The position numbers and the translations under genes were made by a program. From Bacteroidia bacterium (lineage in GTDB: Bacteria > Bacteroidota > Bacteroidia > J057): a stretch of DNA of 42,765 nt. Location: positions 1 to 42,765 of the forward strand of contig JALEFZ010000034.1 of assembly GCA_022760475.1 (NCBI GenBank). Direction: 5' to 3'. Below, one piece after another: positions 1-8,100 of this stretch. The notes under the pieces are model-generated. The model searched no databases and was not told the DNA's origin. It saw only the letters and a program-made list of their open reading frames with translations. How positions within the stretch are numbered: position 1 is the stretch's first letter; each line of letters begins with the position of its first letter.

Positions 1-95
1 CCACCCTCGATCTGTGTCTGTAAATTTTCCTTGGCAATCTCACTGGATCTCTGGATTGCCTCTTGTGCTTTTAGCGTATATTGATTCAGATTCAT
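1..95 (-). CDS. clpB: ATP-dependent chaperone ClpB, N-terminal fragment (cut by window edge)
   Basis: The minus strand starts with ATG at 95 and stays open for 31 codons to the window edge. The peptide begins MNLNQYTLKAQEAIQRS and continues SEIAKENLQTQIEGG. This matches the start of the Clp N-domain of Bacteroidota ClpB, which typically begins MN-x-N-x-[FY]-T-[IL]-K-[AS]-QEA and continues to an IE-x-GH motif. ClpB is a hexameric AAA+ disaggregase that works with DnaK on heat-damaged proteins in the cytoplasm. Only the first 31 residues are visible, so the ATPase domains cannot be checked. ClpC shares a related N-domain but normally starts differently. Confidence 0.75.
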   Translation of the reverse strand, partial: MNLNQYTLKAQEAIQRSSEIAKENLQTQIEG

Positions 96-150
96 TTGCC
101 TTCATTTTTCTAAAAAATGAGAGACAAGAACCTTTCCATGGAAGAAAAAC

Positions 151-163
151 TGCCAGATTGACA
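151..163 (-). promoter_or_regulatory. Possible heat-shock-type direct repeat upstream of clpB
   Basis: On the minus strand the sequence reads TGTCA-N3-TGGCA, two near-identical half sites, 56 bases upstream of the clpB start. The spacing suits a regulatory element of a stress gene. No TAnnTTTG -7 element was found between it and the start, so the call rests on position and repeat structure only. Confidence 0.25.
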
Positions 164-199
164 CAAATCACAAGAAAAAAATGCCAAAATGTCCACAAA

Positions 200-1723
200 C
201 TACTTTGTGTTATTTTCAAGAAATAAAAATGGCAGTCCATTCTTGACCCATTTTTCCACAATTTGGGTATTACCCGGCACTTCGAAGGTAAGTGAACCTA
301 AAACCAGGTCTTGATCTCCATCCTGATCAATATCTCCTGCATCCATGCTAATCCATCTGCCATAATCTGCCTGGGGGAAGGTAAAGGACTTAAATTCATT
401 ATTTCCCTGGTTTTGGAAGTACACAAAGCTCTCCAGGGGACGATTTTTGTAATCGGGAAAGAAAGATATCGCCGCAATGTCCAGGTCTCCATCCATGTCA
501 AAGTCAATTGGAATTGCTTTATAGGCTCCATTTAAAGGCAAAAATAGCTCTTCTTTATAGCTTCCATTTTCCTTTACAAACACCCAAATTCCATGATAGG
601 GCTTCAGGATTGGTGAGTAATCTGCATTATCGCCATTGGTGTATATGATGTCGTCCTCACCATCACCATTCCAATCAATAAAATCAAAGAAGGAAGACCC
701 ATAGGTTGCTGAAAAGGATAATATTTTTTTCTCTTTAAACTGCCCTTTCCCATTGTTCTCAAAGTAAAAAATTCCCTCATCGCCTTGCCCAAAAAGCGCA
801 AATATATCGATATCTCCATCTTTATCTTCATCCTTCATGTAGGCTCGGGTTGCACCTGGAACCGACTTAATTGGGTGTGTAACGAAGTCTCCCTTTTCGG
901 TAAGTTCATGCCAAGCCAGTTGGCCGTGGTACTTTCCAAATTCGCAGATAAGCAAATCTGTTCTTTTATCGCCATTGATATCACCAAAACTGCAGTGAAC
1001 CGGTCTGACCAGGCTATCGATGATCTTTCTGGTCACTCCACCCTCATATTTCGGTAAGGCCAATACATAGCCGCTGGCTTCCTCTGTGGGCGAAAAAGAC
1101 CCCATTACAGTTGCATAAGCCTCCTGCTTGGTATCCAGAAAACTTACCAAGCCCTTCCCTACCCTTGCGGCCTTTTGCAAGACCAGGTTGGAACTGTATT
1201 GATATAAGCCCTGGGTATTTATGTCCCCCAGATAAAGATTGCCGTGCTTGATTTCCACATAAGAAACACTCGGAGGAGATAGTTTGTAGGAAGAATAGCC
1301 AGGTGTAAAGGTTGGCAAGAGCGTATCGAGGGCTTTCACCTCCTTGAATGGTTTAAGGCTATCGGGCGCATTTTTGAGGATATACTGTTTGATAGCATTC
1401 CAATGATTATCAGAGATTCGCTGTTTTTCAGGATAATAATTGATGGACTCATAATATTTCCGGTCCAGACCCTTCCCCAATAATTCCTCCCTGGGAAGTT
1501 CATCTGAATATATTCCATATAGGGCTCCCATCCTGGGTAAAACATGGTCCTCCCAGGTCGAACGTGGCAACATCTCAGGCAATACCAATTCGTGACAGGA
1601 TTGGCAGTAGGTTTTCACCAATTCTTCTCCTTCCTTACCTGAGAATTCATCATTTTGACAGGAAATTGCGAGAAGAAAGAGTAGTAAAGACAAGCAAATG
1701 TTCTGGAAGTAGGTAAATCTCAT
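200..1723 (-). CDS. Outer-surface lipoprotein with CxxCH haem site and FG-GAP/VCBS repeats
   Basis: 507 residues. An N-terminal hydrophobic stretch ends in a lipobox (LAISC, Cys22), predicting a lipoprotein. CQSCH at 40-44 is a c-type haem-binding motif, with Met51 or Met65 as possible axial ligands. Downstream, repeated Asp-rich calcium-loop motifs such as DINGDKRTD, DKDGDIDI, DWNGDGEDD, DFDMDGDLD and DIDQDGDQD mark FG-GAP/VCBS beta-propeller blades. The domain pair (mono-haem cytochrome plus propeller) recurs in Bacteroidota surface lipoproteins, whose function is generally unknown. It lies upstream of clpB on the same strand with about 105 bases between, and does not look co-operonic with it. 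An electron-transfer or surface-binding role is inference. Confidence 0.8.
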   Translation of the reverse strand: MRFTYFQNICLSLLLFLLAISCQNDEFSGKEGEELVKTYCQSCHELVLPEMLPRSTWEDHVLPRMGALYGIYSDELPREELLGKGLDRKYYESINYYPEKQRISDNHWNAIKQYILKNAPDSLKPFKEVKALDTLLPTFTPGYSSYKLSPPSVSYVEIKHGNLYLGDINTQGLYQYSSNLVLQKAARVGKGLVSFLDTKQEAYATVMGSFSPTEEASGYVLALPKYEGGVTRKIIDSLVRPVHCSFGDINGDKRTDLLICEFGKYHGQLAWHELTEKGDFVTHPIKSVPGATRAYMKDEDKDGDIDIFALFGQGDEGIFYFENNGKGQFKEKKILSFSATYGSSFFDFIDWNGDGEDDIIYTNGDNADYSPILKPYHGIWVFVKENGSYKEELFLPLNGAYKAIPIDFDMDGDLDIAAISFFPDYKNRPLESFVYFQNQGNNEFKSFTFPQADYGRWISMDAGDIDQDGDQDLVLGSLTFEVPGNTQIVEKWVKNGLPFLFLENNTK

Positions 1724-2051
1724 TGGGGCAAATTAATAAGGAAGAGAACCAACTCAGGTTAAATGATTATTACCTTCATGTTATAAATGCCTATAAGACC
1801 CAAAATAATTGAATCTGTTATCAGAAAACTTACCCTGTATTCTTGGGCGAATTTTGCTTTTTATTTGGATAGGCTACCCATGAAAGAAAGTTTTTAAACT
1901 AATTTTCTTTCTTAAATTTTAGGAAAAAATTACAATTTTCACCTTTAATAAGGTATTGACGAAAGAAAATTTCATCTGCCTACGTATTAATTTGAGGAGA
2001 ATTTGGTCTTTGGGATCGCCTAAACAGGAATTTGAACTGAAATACCCTAAC
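1724..2051. other. Divergent intergenic region
   Basis: AT-rich stretch between the divergently transcribed lipoprotein and histidine kinase genes. It should hold both promoters, but no TAnnTTTG element could be placed on either strand. There is an imperfect inverted repeat AAGAAAG...CTTTCTT around 1880-1915. No coding potential was seen beyond a few codons. Confidence 0.4.
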
Positions 2052-2936
2052 ATGGAAGGATACACCGTCGACAATACAGCCCAGATTTTCATGGTTAGCA
2101 ACTTGGTAATGCTAATTTTTGCGAGCCTGATCATTGCATTTGTCATGATCTACCAAAAACGGCTATTGCAGCAGCATCAGGAGATGCAGAGAAGAGAAGC
2201 TGCCCATCAACGAGAATTGCTTTCCGCTTCTATCCAAACGCAGGAAAATGAGCGTCAACGCATTGCCAAAGACTTGCACGACGAGGTTGGTTCCTTACTT
2301 TCTCTTGTAAAAATGAAGATTGTTCAAGTTAGCAAGACACATTCCAAATCAGAAGATCCTTCTGCACTTCTGAACGAAACGAATAACCTCTTAAAAGAAG
2401 GCATCCAATCCGTAAGGAGGATTTCACATGATCTCCTGCCTCCAAGTCTGGAGAAGTTTGGGCTTGAAACGGCGTTGAAATCCATGATTGAAAAGGCTGG
2501 GGGTGATGGAAGCATCAGCTTCATATTTAAAAGCGAGGGAGAGTATCAAAGGGTCGCAAGTGAACATGAGTTAAATCTTTACAGAATAATTCAGGAAATC
2601 TTTACCAATGCTGCCAAACATGCACATGCAAGCCATATTGTGCTTTCCATGAATGCTTACCCTGATCAGCTCTCCATAGTTGTAGAGGATGATGGCCGTG
2701 GATTCGATATAGAAAAGAAAAAGGCCGAATCCACTGGATTAGGTCTAAAAAATATTGAATCCAGGATTTTAACCCTGGGGGGTAAGTTTGATTTATGGAG
2801 CGAAATTGGAAAAGGTACAAGGGCTAGTATCAGCCTGGAGTTTTCTCAAGAAGAACCTATGATTTCTGCTTTGGAGCAGGTGGCAATTTCTCCAAATAGG
2901 CCATCTCAATCATCCTTTTTCGCAAGTCAGTCATAA
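2052..2936 (+). CDS. Orphan sensor histidine kinase (HisKA_3 / HATPase_c type)
   Basis: 294 residues from ATG 2052. An in-frame upstream start at 1956 would add 32 basic residues ahead of the usual short N-terminus of this family, so 2052 is preferred. One membrane segment (about 13-34) is followed by a coiled coil and a HisKA_3 dimerisation domain with ERQRIAKDLHDEVG (phospho-acceptor His76). The ATP-binding domain has an N-box (QEIFTNAAKHAHA, 181-193), a G1 box (DDGRGFD, 213-219) and a G2 region (TGLGLKNIESR). This is the NarL/DesK-like class that normally phosphorylates a LuxR-type regulator, yet no response regulator lies next to it. The last ~26 codons overlap the 3' end of the convergent rnr gene and extend past the usual end of the kinase fold. 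Confidence 0.88.
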   Translation: MEGYTVDNTAQIFMVSNLVMLIFASLIIAFVMIYQKRLLQQHQEMQRREAAHQRELLSASIQTQENERQRIAKDLHDEVGSLLSLVKMKIVQVSKTHSKSEDPSALLNETNNLLKEGIQSVRRISHDLLPPSLEKFGLETALKSMIEKAGGDGSISFIFKSEGEYQRVASEHELNLYRIIQEIFTNAAKHAHASHIVLSMNAYPDQLSIVVEDDGRGFDIEKKKAESTGLGLKNIESRILTLGGKFDLWSEIGKGTRASISLEFSQEEPMISALEQVAISPNRPSQSSFFASQS

Positions 2937-5070
2937 CGATTTCAACCATTACCCTGTCTCCCAACATCAATTGTGTCCCACTGTCTTTTCCTACCATGGA
3001 GTAAGTAGTCTCGTCAAACATGTAATAATCATCTTTCATATTCCTGCCAGGAACAAAACCCTCACAGAAGTTATCCTCCAGCTCTACAAAAATTCCTGAT
3101 TCAATTACTCCTGAAATGACACCAGGAAATGACAAACCTATCTTATCCTCCAAAAACTCAACCTGCTTGTATTTTATTGAGGTTCTCTCTGCTTCAGCTG
3201 CGGTCCTTTCCTTTTCTGAGGAATGCTTACACTGTTCTTCAAGTACCACTGGGTTTTCTGTAAATTGCTTATTGTGGTAGTTGGTAATCAAGCGGTGCAG
3301 CATCAAGTCAGGATAGCGTCGGATTGGACTGGTAAAGTGGCTATAATACTGAAAGCCTAATCCGAAGTGTCCAATATTATTCGTAGAATAAACCGCCTTG
3401 GCCATAGACCTGACGGCCAATGTTTCAATTACATTTTGCTCAGGAGTGCCATGCACTTTTTTCAACAAACCGTTCAAAACCTGTGAGGCTTCAAGCCCAC
3501 GGGCATGGCCCTTGAATTCGTATCCGAAATGGGATACAAACTCCTGTAACTTCATAAGTTTTTCAGGATTGGGAGCATCGTGGATACGATATACTGAGGG
3601 AAGCTCAGGCTTCTGCATCTCAAAAATATACCGAGCAACCGTCCTGTTGGCAAGAAGCATAAAATCCTCAATCAGCCTATTTGAGTCCTTCATGACCTTC
3701 CTGATCACCCTGACTGGCTTATCGTTTTCATCAAGCTCAAACTTGATCTCATTTGTATCAAACTCGATAGAACCACCTGCAGCCTGAAACCTTGTCTTAC
3801 GCAATTTCTTGGCAAGATCATCTAGCTTTTCAAGCTCCCATTTGAATGGCCCTTCAGACTTGCCATCCAGGACATCTTGCGCCTGTTCATAGGTAAACCT
3901 GTGGTCTGAATAAATAATCGTGCGTCCAACCCAATAGTTGTGGACTTTGGCCTCATCATCCATTTCAAAAACGGCAGAATAGGTCAGTTTTTCTTCCTTA
4001 GGTCTAAGAGAACATACCTTATTGGATAGTTTTTCAGGCAGCATAGGAACTGTCCTATCTACCAGATAAACAGAGGTTGCTCGCTGGAAGGCTTCCTTGT
4101 CCAGTTCAGATCCAGGTCTCACATAATGCGAAACATCTGCAATATGAACTCCTACCTCATAATTCCCATTCTCCAGTTTTTTAATAGAGAGCGCATCATC
4201 AAAGTCCTTGGCATCGTGGGGATCAATGGTAAAAGTGGTTGTTCCTCTAAAGTCTCTTCTTTCTTTGTACTCTTTTTCTGGAATGGCCTCGGGAATTTTT
4301 GCTGCTTCAGCCTCCACCTTGTGGGGAAAGCTGGGGTCAAAACCATATTGCAGGAGAATGGCGTGCATTTCTGTCTCATTGGCACCGGAATCCCCGAGTA
4401 CTTCAAGTACTTTTACTTCGGGGGATCTTTTGTCCCAATTCATCAACTCTGCATAGACCTTCTGTCCATCTTTTGCCCCTTTCCTATGATTGGGATGTAT
4501 AAAAAAGTCCTGGTTAATCCTGTAATCATCAGGTATCAGGAAATAAATATTGGGGCCTCCCTTTTCTACCACACCGACAAACTTTGTCTGCATGCGCTGG
4601 ACAACTTCTGTTATTTCGCCTGAGGGACTCCCATTTTTTCGGCTTGTCGCCTTAAGGCGAACCCTGACAATGTCCCCATTCAAGGCCTTACCCAAAGATG
4701 AAGGGCTGATAAAAATATCATCGCCATCTTCTACCAGTAAGAATCCAGAACCAGAACGGTTCACCTGAAGCTTTCCAACCCTGGTTTTACTTGCGGTACT
4801 GTATTTGTATTGGCCACGGCCTACGTCTTCAAGTTGACCCATTCTGACAAGGTCATCCATCAATGACTTGACCTTTCGTGTATTCATTTCCTTCCACATG
4901 CCTGTATTTGAAGCTACCTCTTTGGCATTGAAGGCTTTCTTCGAATGTTTCTTAAGATAATTTATGATGAGACGATGGTAGGATTGTTTTTGGGAGCCTT
5001 TTTCTGAAATTGAATTGGTTTTGCTTTTTCTTCTTCTTCGCGATTTGTTACCGCTTGTTTTTCTTGGCAT
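2857..5070 (-). CDS. rnr: Ribonuclease R (exoribonuclease II family)
   Basis: 737 residues, normal for the family. After a basic, Arg/Lys-rich start and a winged-helix-like region (about 30-90) come cold-shock domains (about 95-225), the RNB catalytic domain with the Asp cluster DPHDAKDFDD (283-292) that binds the catalytic metals, and a C-terminal S1 domain (about 640-725). RNase R degrades structured RNA 3' to 5' in the cytoplasm and works in mRNA, rRNA and tmRNA turnover. The gene stands alone on the minus strand. Its last 80 bases are antisense to the sensor kinase gene. The start at 5070 gives the typical basic N-terminus. Confidence 0.96.
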   Translation of the reverse strand: MPRKTSGNKSRRRRKSKTNSISEKGSQKQSYHRLIINYLKKHSKKAFNAKEVASNTGMWKEMNTRKVKSLMDDLVRMGQLEDVGRGQYKYSTASKTRVGKLQVNRSGSGFLLVEDGDDIFISPSSLGKALNGDIVRVRLKATSRKNGSPSGEITEVVQRMQTKFVGVVEKGGPNIYFLIPDDYRINQDFFIHPNHRKGAKDGQKVYAELMNWDKRSPEVKVLEVLGDSGANETEMHAILLQYGFDPSFPHKVEAEAAKIPEAIPEKEYKERRDFRGTTTFTIDPHDAKDFDDALSIKKLENGNYEVGVHIADVSHYVRPGSELDKEAFQRATSVYLVDRTVPMLPEKLSNKVCSLRPKEEKLTYSAVFEMDDEAKVHNYWVGRTIIYSDHRFTYEQAQDVLDGKSEGPFKWELEKLDDLAKKLRKTRFQAAGGSIEFDTNEIKFELDENDKPVRVIRKVMKDSNRLIEDFMLLANRTVARYIFEMQKPELPSVYRIHDAPNPEKLMKLQEFVSHFGYEFKGHARGLEASQVLNGLLKKVHGTPEQNVIETLAVRSMAKAVYSTNNIGHFGLGFQYYSHFTSPIRRYPDLMLHRLITNYHNKQFTENPVVLEEQCKHSSEKERTAAEAERTSIKYKQVEFLEDKIGLSFPGVISGVIESGIFVELEDNFCEGFVPGRNMKDDYYMFDETTYSMVGKDSGTQLMLGDRVMVEIVMTDLRKRMIEMAYLEKLPPAPKQKS

Positions 5071-5517
5071 AATTTAATGTGTGTATGCAGTGAATATAAG
5101 TGGAATGTCTGAGATCTGGAAGAAGGTGGGCCAAAAGGGATGGGATTTAAAACTGTCCAGATCTGTTGTACATTTTCATTCGACTTTACTGGATAACAGG
5201 AAAAAGGTTTCACAAAAATTCTGCTTTTATAATTATTTCATAAAGATCAAGGATATTTTTAGCTTTTATGGACAGAGATAGACATACAAATTCATAGGCA
5301 CAAAACCCTGATAGTCACACACATACAACTAAAAATACTTAAATAAAAATATTTCACATGATGGAAAAATTTAAAAATTATTTAATTAATGCCCTGATAA
5401 TCAACAATTCATATTGTAACCACTAAAGATTAATGACGTTAAATAGATGTATTCTCCTCTCCCGGTAGACGCTTCTTTGATATTTCCTATCTATCACCTA
5501 TTACCTAAATCAATACC
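5071..5517. other. AT-rich intergenic region, no gene seen
   Basis: About 450 bases between the divergent rnr and NfeD-like genes. The right half (about 5280-5450) is strongly AT-rich. A 66-codon open frame at 5081-5281 has a composition unlike its neighbours and no recognisable domain, so it is not called. No clear TAnnTTTG promoter or hairpin was found. Confidence 0.45.
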
Positions 5518-5766
5518 ATGAGCTTTTTTAGTTTTTTTGGAAAATCCGGCTCTGAGTCGGAAGATGAAAATGGTGAACGGATGCAAATGGGTACCTTTAA
5601 AGGACGCTTAGCCCGAGCCACCACACCATTGAAGAGCATGGGTTTCATCACATTGGATGGTCAAACCTATGAAGCTATGAGTACGCAAGGTTTCATTCCT
5701 GAAGGAAGTTTGGTCAAAATTACCGGCTTCAATATGGGTAACCTTACGGTTGAGTCGGCCGAATAA
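5518..5766 (+). CDS. Stand-alone NfeD-like OB-fold protein
   Basis: 82 residues. After an acidic N-terminal tail, the segment from about residue 27 fits the C-terminal OB-fold of NfeD proteins: a G-x-A-x-T-x-L start (GRLARATTPLKSMG), LDGQTYEAMS, then GSLVKITGFNMGNLTVE. NfeD domains usually sit in membrane proteins paired with SPFH/flotillin-type proteins. Here there is no membrane segment and no such partner nearby, so it would be cytoplasmic. The function of these lone domains is not established. It converges on the MbnH-like gene with a 23-base gap. A short palindrome (GCCGAAT/ATTCGGC, 5758-5773) spans its stop codon. Confidence 0.75.
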   Translation: MSFFSFFGKSGSESEDENGERMQMGTFKGRLARATTPLKSMGFITLDGQTYEAMSTQGFIPEGSLVKITGFNMGNLTVESAE

Positions 5767-5789
5767 ATTCGGCGAAGCTGAAAAGCGGA

Positions 5790-6842
5790 TCACGGAGCCC
5801 ATTCCGGCTTCAACAAGACATCCTGATCTGTCAACGCATGAAGAAAGGCGATTAAGTCTTTTTTTTGATGGTCGGATAAGTCAAGGGGACGAATCAGTGG
5901 ATGCTGATTTTTATGCCCCAACCCTCCCACATTAAAATGTTCAATAACCATATCAAGACTCTCTAGGCTGCCATCGTGCATGTAAGGAGCTGTCAGGCCA
6001 ATATTCCTGAGCCCCGGGGTCTTGAATTTACCTATATCCTCATTCTTGAGCGTGACCCTATACCTGCCCTTATCTTGGTATTCCTTTTCCAATCCAATGT
6101 TTTCAATAGAAAAATTTGTAAAAAGAGGAGCAGGATGGCAGGAAGCACAATTGGTATGATCACTGAAAAACAATTCTTTACCACGCCATTGTGCGGGGGT
6201 CATGGCCGAAGAATCGCCATTGATGGCCCTGTCATAGGGGCTATTTGCACTGATCAAGGTCCGCTCAAAACTTGCCAGGGCAGACACAATCACAAATAAC
6301 TTCATTTCCATTCCATAGGCCTCCTGGGCCATTTTCTGGTAATGTTCATCAGCAGCCAGTCTTTTGGTAAGTAATGCAGCATTGAAATCCATTTCATGAA
6401 AGGTTTCGATGGGGCCAAGGCTTTGGGCTTCCAGACTTGGGCTTCCTCCTTCGAAGAAGAAATAGGGATTGAAAGCTACATTTACCAAGCTAGGCGTATT
6501 GCGAGGACCCACTCTTCCTTCCACACCTATAGAAGTTGTTCTTAGGTCAGTAAAGGCATTTTTTTGAAGATGACAACTCCCACAGGAAAGGCTCGAATCT
6601 ACAGAAAGTATGGGGTCAAAAAAGAGTTTTTTCCCCAAAGCTACCCGTGCTTTTGTGAGCTCATTACCTTCCGGAATCTTTATATCAGGGAAGCCTTTGG
6701 GTATTTCAATTGGATAGGGCTCACTGTCTATTAACTGAATTTCTTTTTTGGCAGAACATGACTCCAAGTACAAACATGACAACACTCCCAGCAGAAGAAT
6801 CAGTGGGAATGTCATCATGAATATTTCTTTTGGCCTGTTCAT
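5790..6842 (-). CDS. Di-haem cytochrome c peroxidase/MauG-family protein (MbnH-like lipoprotein)
   Basis: 350 residues. An N-terminal hydrophobic stretch ends in a lipobox (LESC, Cys29). Two c-type haem motifs, CGSCH (87-91) and CASCH (232-236), have the spacing of the CcpA/MauG family. The C-terminal half has the typical FKTPGLRNIGLTAPYMHDGS segment. The gene follows the MbnP-like gene by 3 bases. In characterised pairs MbnH oxidises a tryptophan of MbnP to kynurenine and thereby builds a copper site, and the pairing here argues for that role over plain H2O2 removal. Oddity: the family motif FWDGR between the haems reads FFEGG here, with Phe130 where the inter-haem Trp normally sits. Confidence 0.88.
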   Translation of the reverse strand: MNRPKEIFMMTFPLILLLGVLSCLYLESCSAKKEIQLIDSEPYPIEIPKGFPDIKIPEGNELTKARVALGKKLFFDPILSVDSSLSCGSCHLQKNAFTDLRTTSIGVEGRVGPRNTPSLVNVAFNPYFFFEGGSPSLEAQSLGPIETFHEMDFNAALLTKRLAADEHYQKMAQEAYGMEMKLFVIVSALASFERTLISANSPYDRAINGDSSAMTPAQWRGKELFFSDHTNCASCHPAPLFTNFSIENIGLEKEYQDKGRYRVTLKNEDIGKFKTPGLRNIGLTAPYMHDGSLESLDMVIEHFNVGGLGHKNQHPLIRPLDLSDHQKKDLIAFLHALTDQDVLLKPEWAP

Positions 6843-6845
6843 GGC

Positions 6846-7631
6846 TTATTTCTTTGCAAAGGCTGTCTTCATATTGTTGATGACAGTGTTCGCAAGGGCA
6901 GGAAAATCACCGGTATGTGTGATATAGTCCTTACTTAGGTCAATGCCTGTGAAGGCCTTTGCAAAATCAACATCCACTGTAACCTCAACTTCATCTTCCA
7001 ATGCATCGGTATGGATTTCTAAGGCGATGGTATTGAAGTTGATGTTTTTACCGATATGGAATTCCATTCCGGCATTGGGAACATTATCACCATCGGTATC
7101 AACCATTCCATCCATCTTCAGGAAGATGTAACCATTGTCCCAACCCCAATGCATGCTTGGATTCTGAGGTCCCAATGCCGCCCCATCTGCCAGGTCAGAA
7201 TCGCTTGGCTGAATGGTGGCATTGGTGGTTGAGTCTACCCCCAGACCAAACATTAGCATGTGTTTGTGGCCAGCAGTGAGGTCTTCAAATTCAATACTTC
7301 TGTTGTCAAATGAGATGAAATGGGTCTCTCCCGTAGCTTCCATAACACCATCCTTTGCCACCCTGGGATTGAATACATAGAACTGAACATCGCTGAAAGA
7401 TATAGCAGTTCCATTAATGGTATAGGTAGTACCTTTTGTTAGCTCCTGCCCGTCAACAGAATAAGAAAAATTAACTGTCAAGTTGGGGAAGTCACATTTG
7501 CCATTATCTTCTGTGGCTTCAGGATCAAAATTAAGAGAGTCTGGATCAGTACAACCTGAATTGTCGCAGCCTTGTAGCGTTAACATAGTTAGCCCGATTA
7601 GGGCCATAAGAATAACTTTAATGGTTTTCAT
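6846..7631 (-). CDS. MbnP-like copper-binding lipoprotein
   Basis: 261 residues. The lipobox LTLQGC (Cys22) predicts a lipoprotein. Next comes a Cys-bounded motif C-TDPDSLNFDPEATEDNG-KC (27-46), common in Bacteroidota secreted proteins, and then an MbnP-type beta domain. Diagnostic parts are the ISFSDVQFYVFNPRV segment, AGHKHMLMFGLGVD and MHWGWDNGYIFLKMDG (160-175), whose Trp162/Trp164 are candidates for the kynurenine modification. MbnP proteins bind copper in the periplasm and are modified by the adjacent MbnH-type di-haem enzyme. The gene sits fourth in a five-gene minus-strand set. Family membership is well supported; copper binding is inferred from the family. Confidence 0.85.
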   Translation of the reverse strand: MKTIKVILMALIGLTMLTLQGCDNSGCTDPDSLNFDPEATEDNGKCDFPNLTVNFSYSVDGQELTKGTTYTINGTAISFSDVQFYVFNPRVAKDGVMEATGETHFISFDNRSIEFEDLTAGHKHMLMFGLGVDSTTNATIQPSDSDLADGAALGPQNPSMHWGWDNGYIFLKMDGMVDTDGDNVPNAGMEFHIGKNINFNTIALEIHTDALEDEVEVTVDVDFAKAFTGIDLSKDYITHTGDFPALANTVINNMKTAFAKK

Positions 7632-7692
7632 ATTACTGGATTGTTTGATTTCTGTTTTTAATGAAAATTCTTGAAAAAAGTTGTCTTAAAAT

Positions 7693-8088
7693 TTACCTGA
7701 CTACAAATTGACGCTGAATTTCTTCCAAATTGTAATCGTGGTCTTGCCCCTCTACCGTTAACATATAGCTTCCCATATGTAAGAGCCCTGAGGGGATCTT
7801 TTCCCTAATTTCGATTCCTTTTTGGTGGGTATGGGCATAATATTCCCAGACCAGGCTGTCATTTTCGGTTTTGAATACCTGCACAAGCACATCGTGCAAC
7901 TTAAAATTCTCAACAACATCCAATTCAATGAGAATTTCGGAATCCCTATCAAAACTCTCTCCTTCATGAGGAGAGTAAAGCATGAGTTCAGGAGGTGAAT
8001 TGTCCTCCTGAGCACTTTCGATAGGAATCAATTCTTGTTCGCAACTCAATAGCAACAAGCATCCTATTAACTGAAGTATAAATTTCAT
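7693..8088 (-). CDS. Small lipoprotein, DUF4625-like, in the copper gene set
   Basis: 131 residues. A signal with a lipobox (LLLSC, Cys16) is followed by a short beta-rich domain with PPELMLYSPHEGESF and VVENFKLHDVLVQVF, which resembles DUF4625-type Ig-like lipoproteins. A His-containing stretch (YYAHTHQKG) could bind metal. It lies 12 bases downstream of the barrel-protein gene and 61 bases upstream of the MbnP-like gene, so it is very probably co-transcribed. The domain assignment is tentative and no function can be given. Confidence 0.65.
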   Translation of the reverse strand: MKFILQLIGCLLLLSCEQELIPIESAQEDNSPPELMLYSPHEGESFDRDSEILIELDVVENFKLHDVLVQVFKTENDSLVWEYYAHTHQKGIEIREKIPSGLLHMGSYMLTVEGQDHDYNLEEIQRQFVVR

Positions 8089-8100
8089 AGGTAATTTACT

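Noticed and set aside
5758..5773. Palindrome GCCGAAT/ATTCGGC at the NfeD-like stop as a terminator
   Set aside because: The stem is short, the loop would be tiny, and no T-run follows on either strand.
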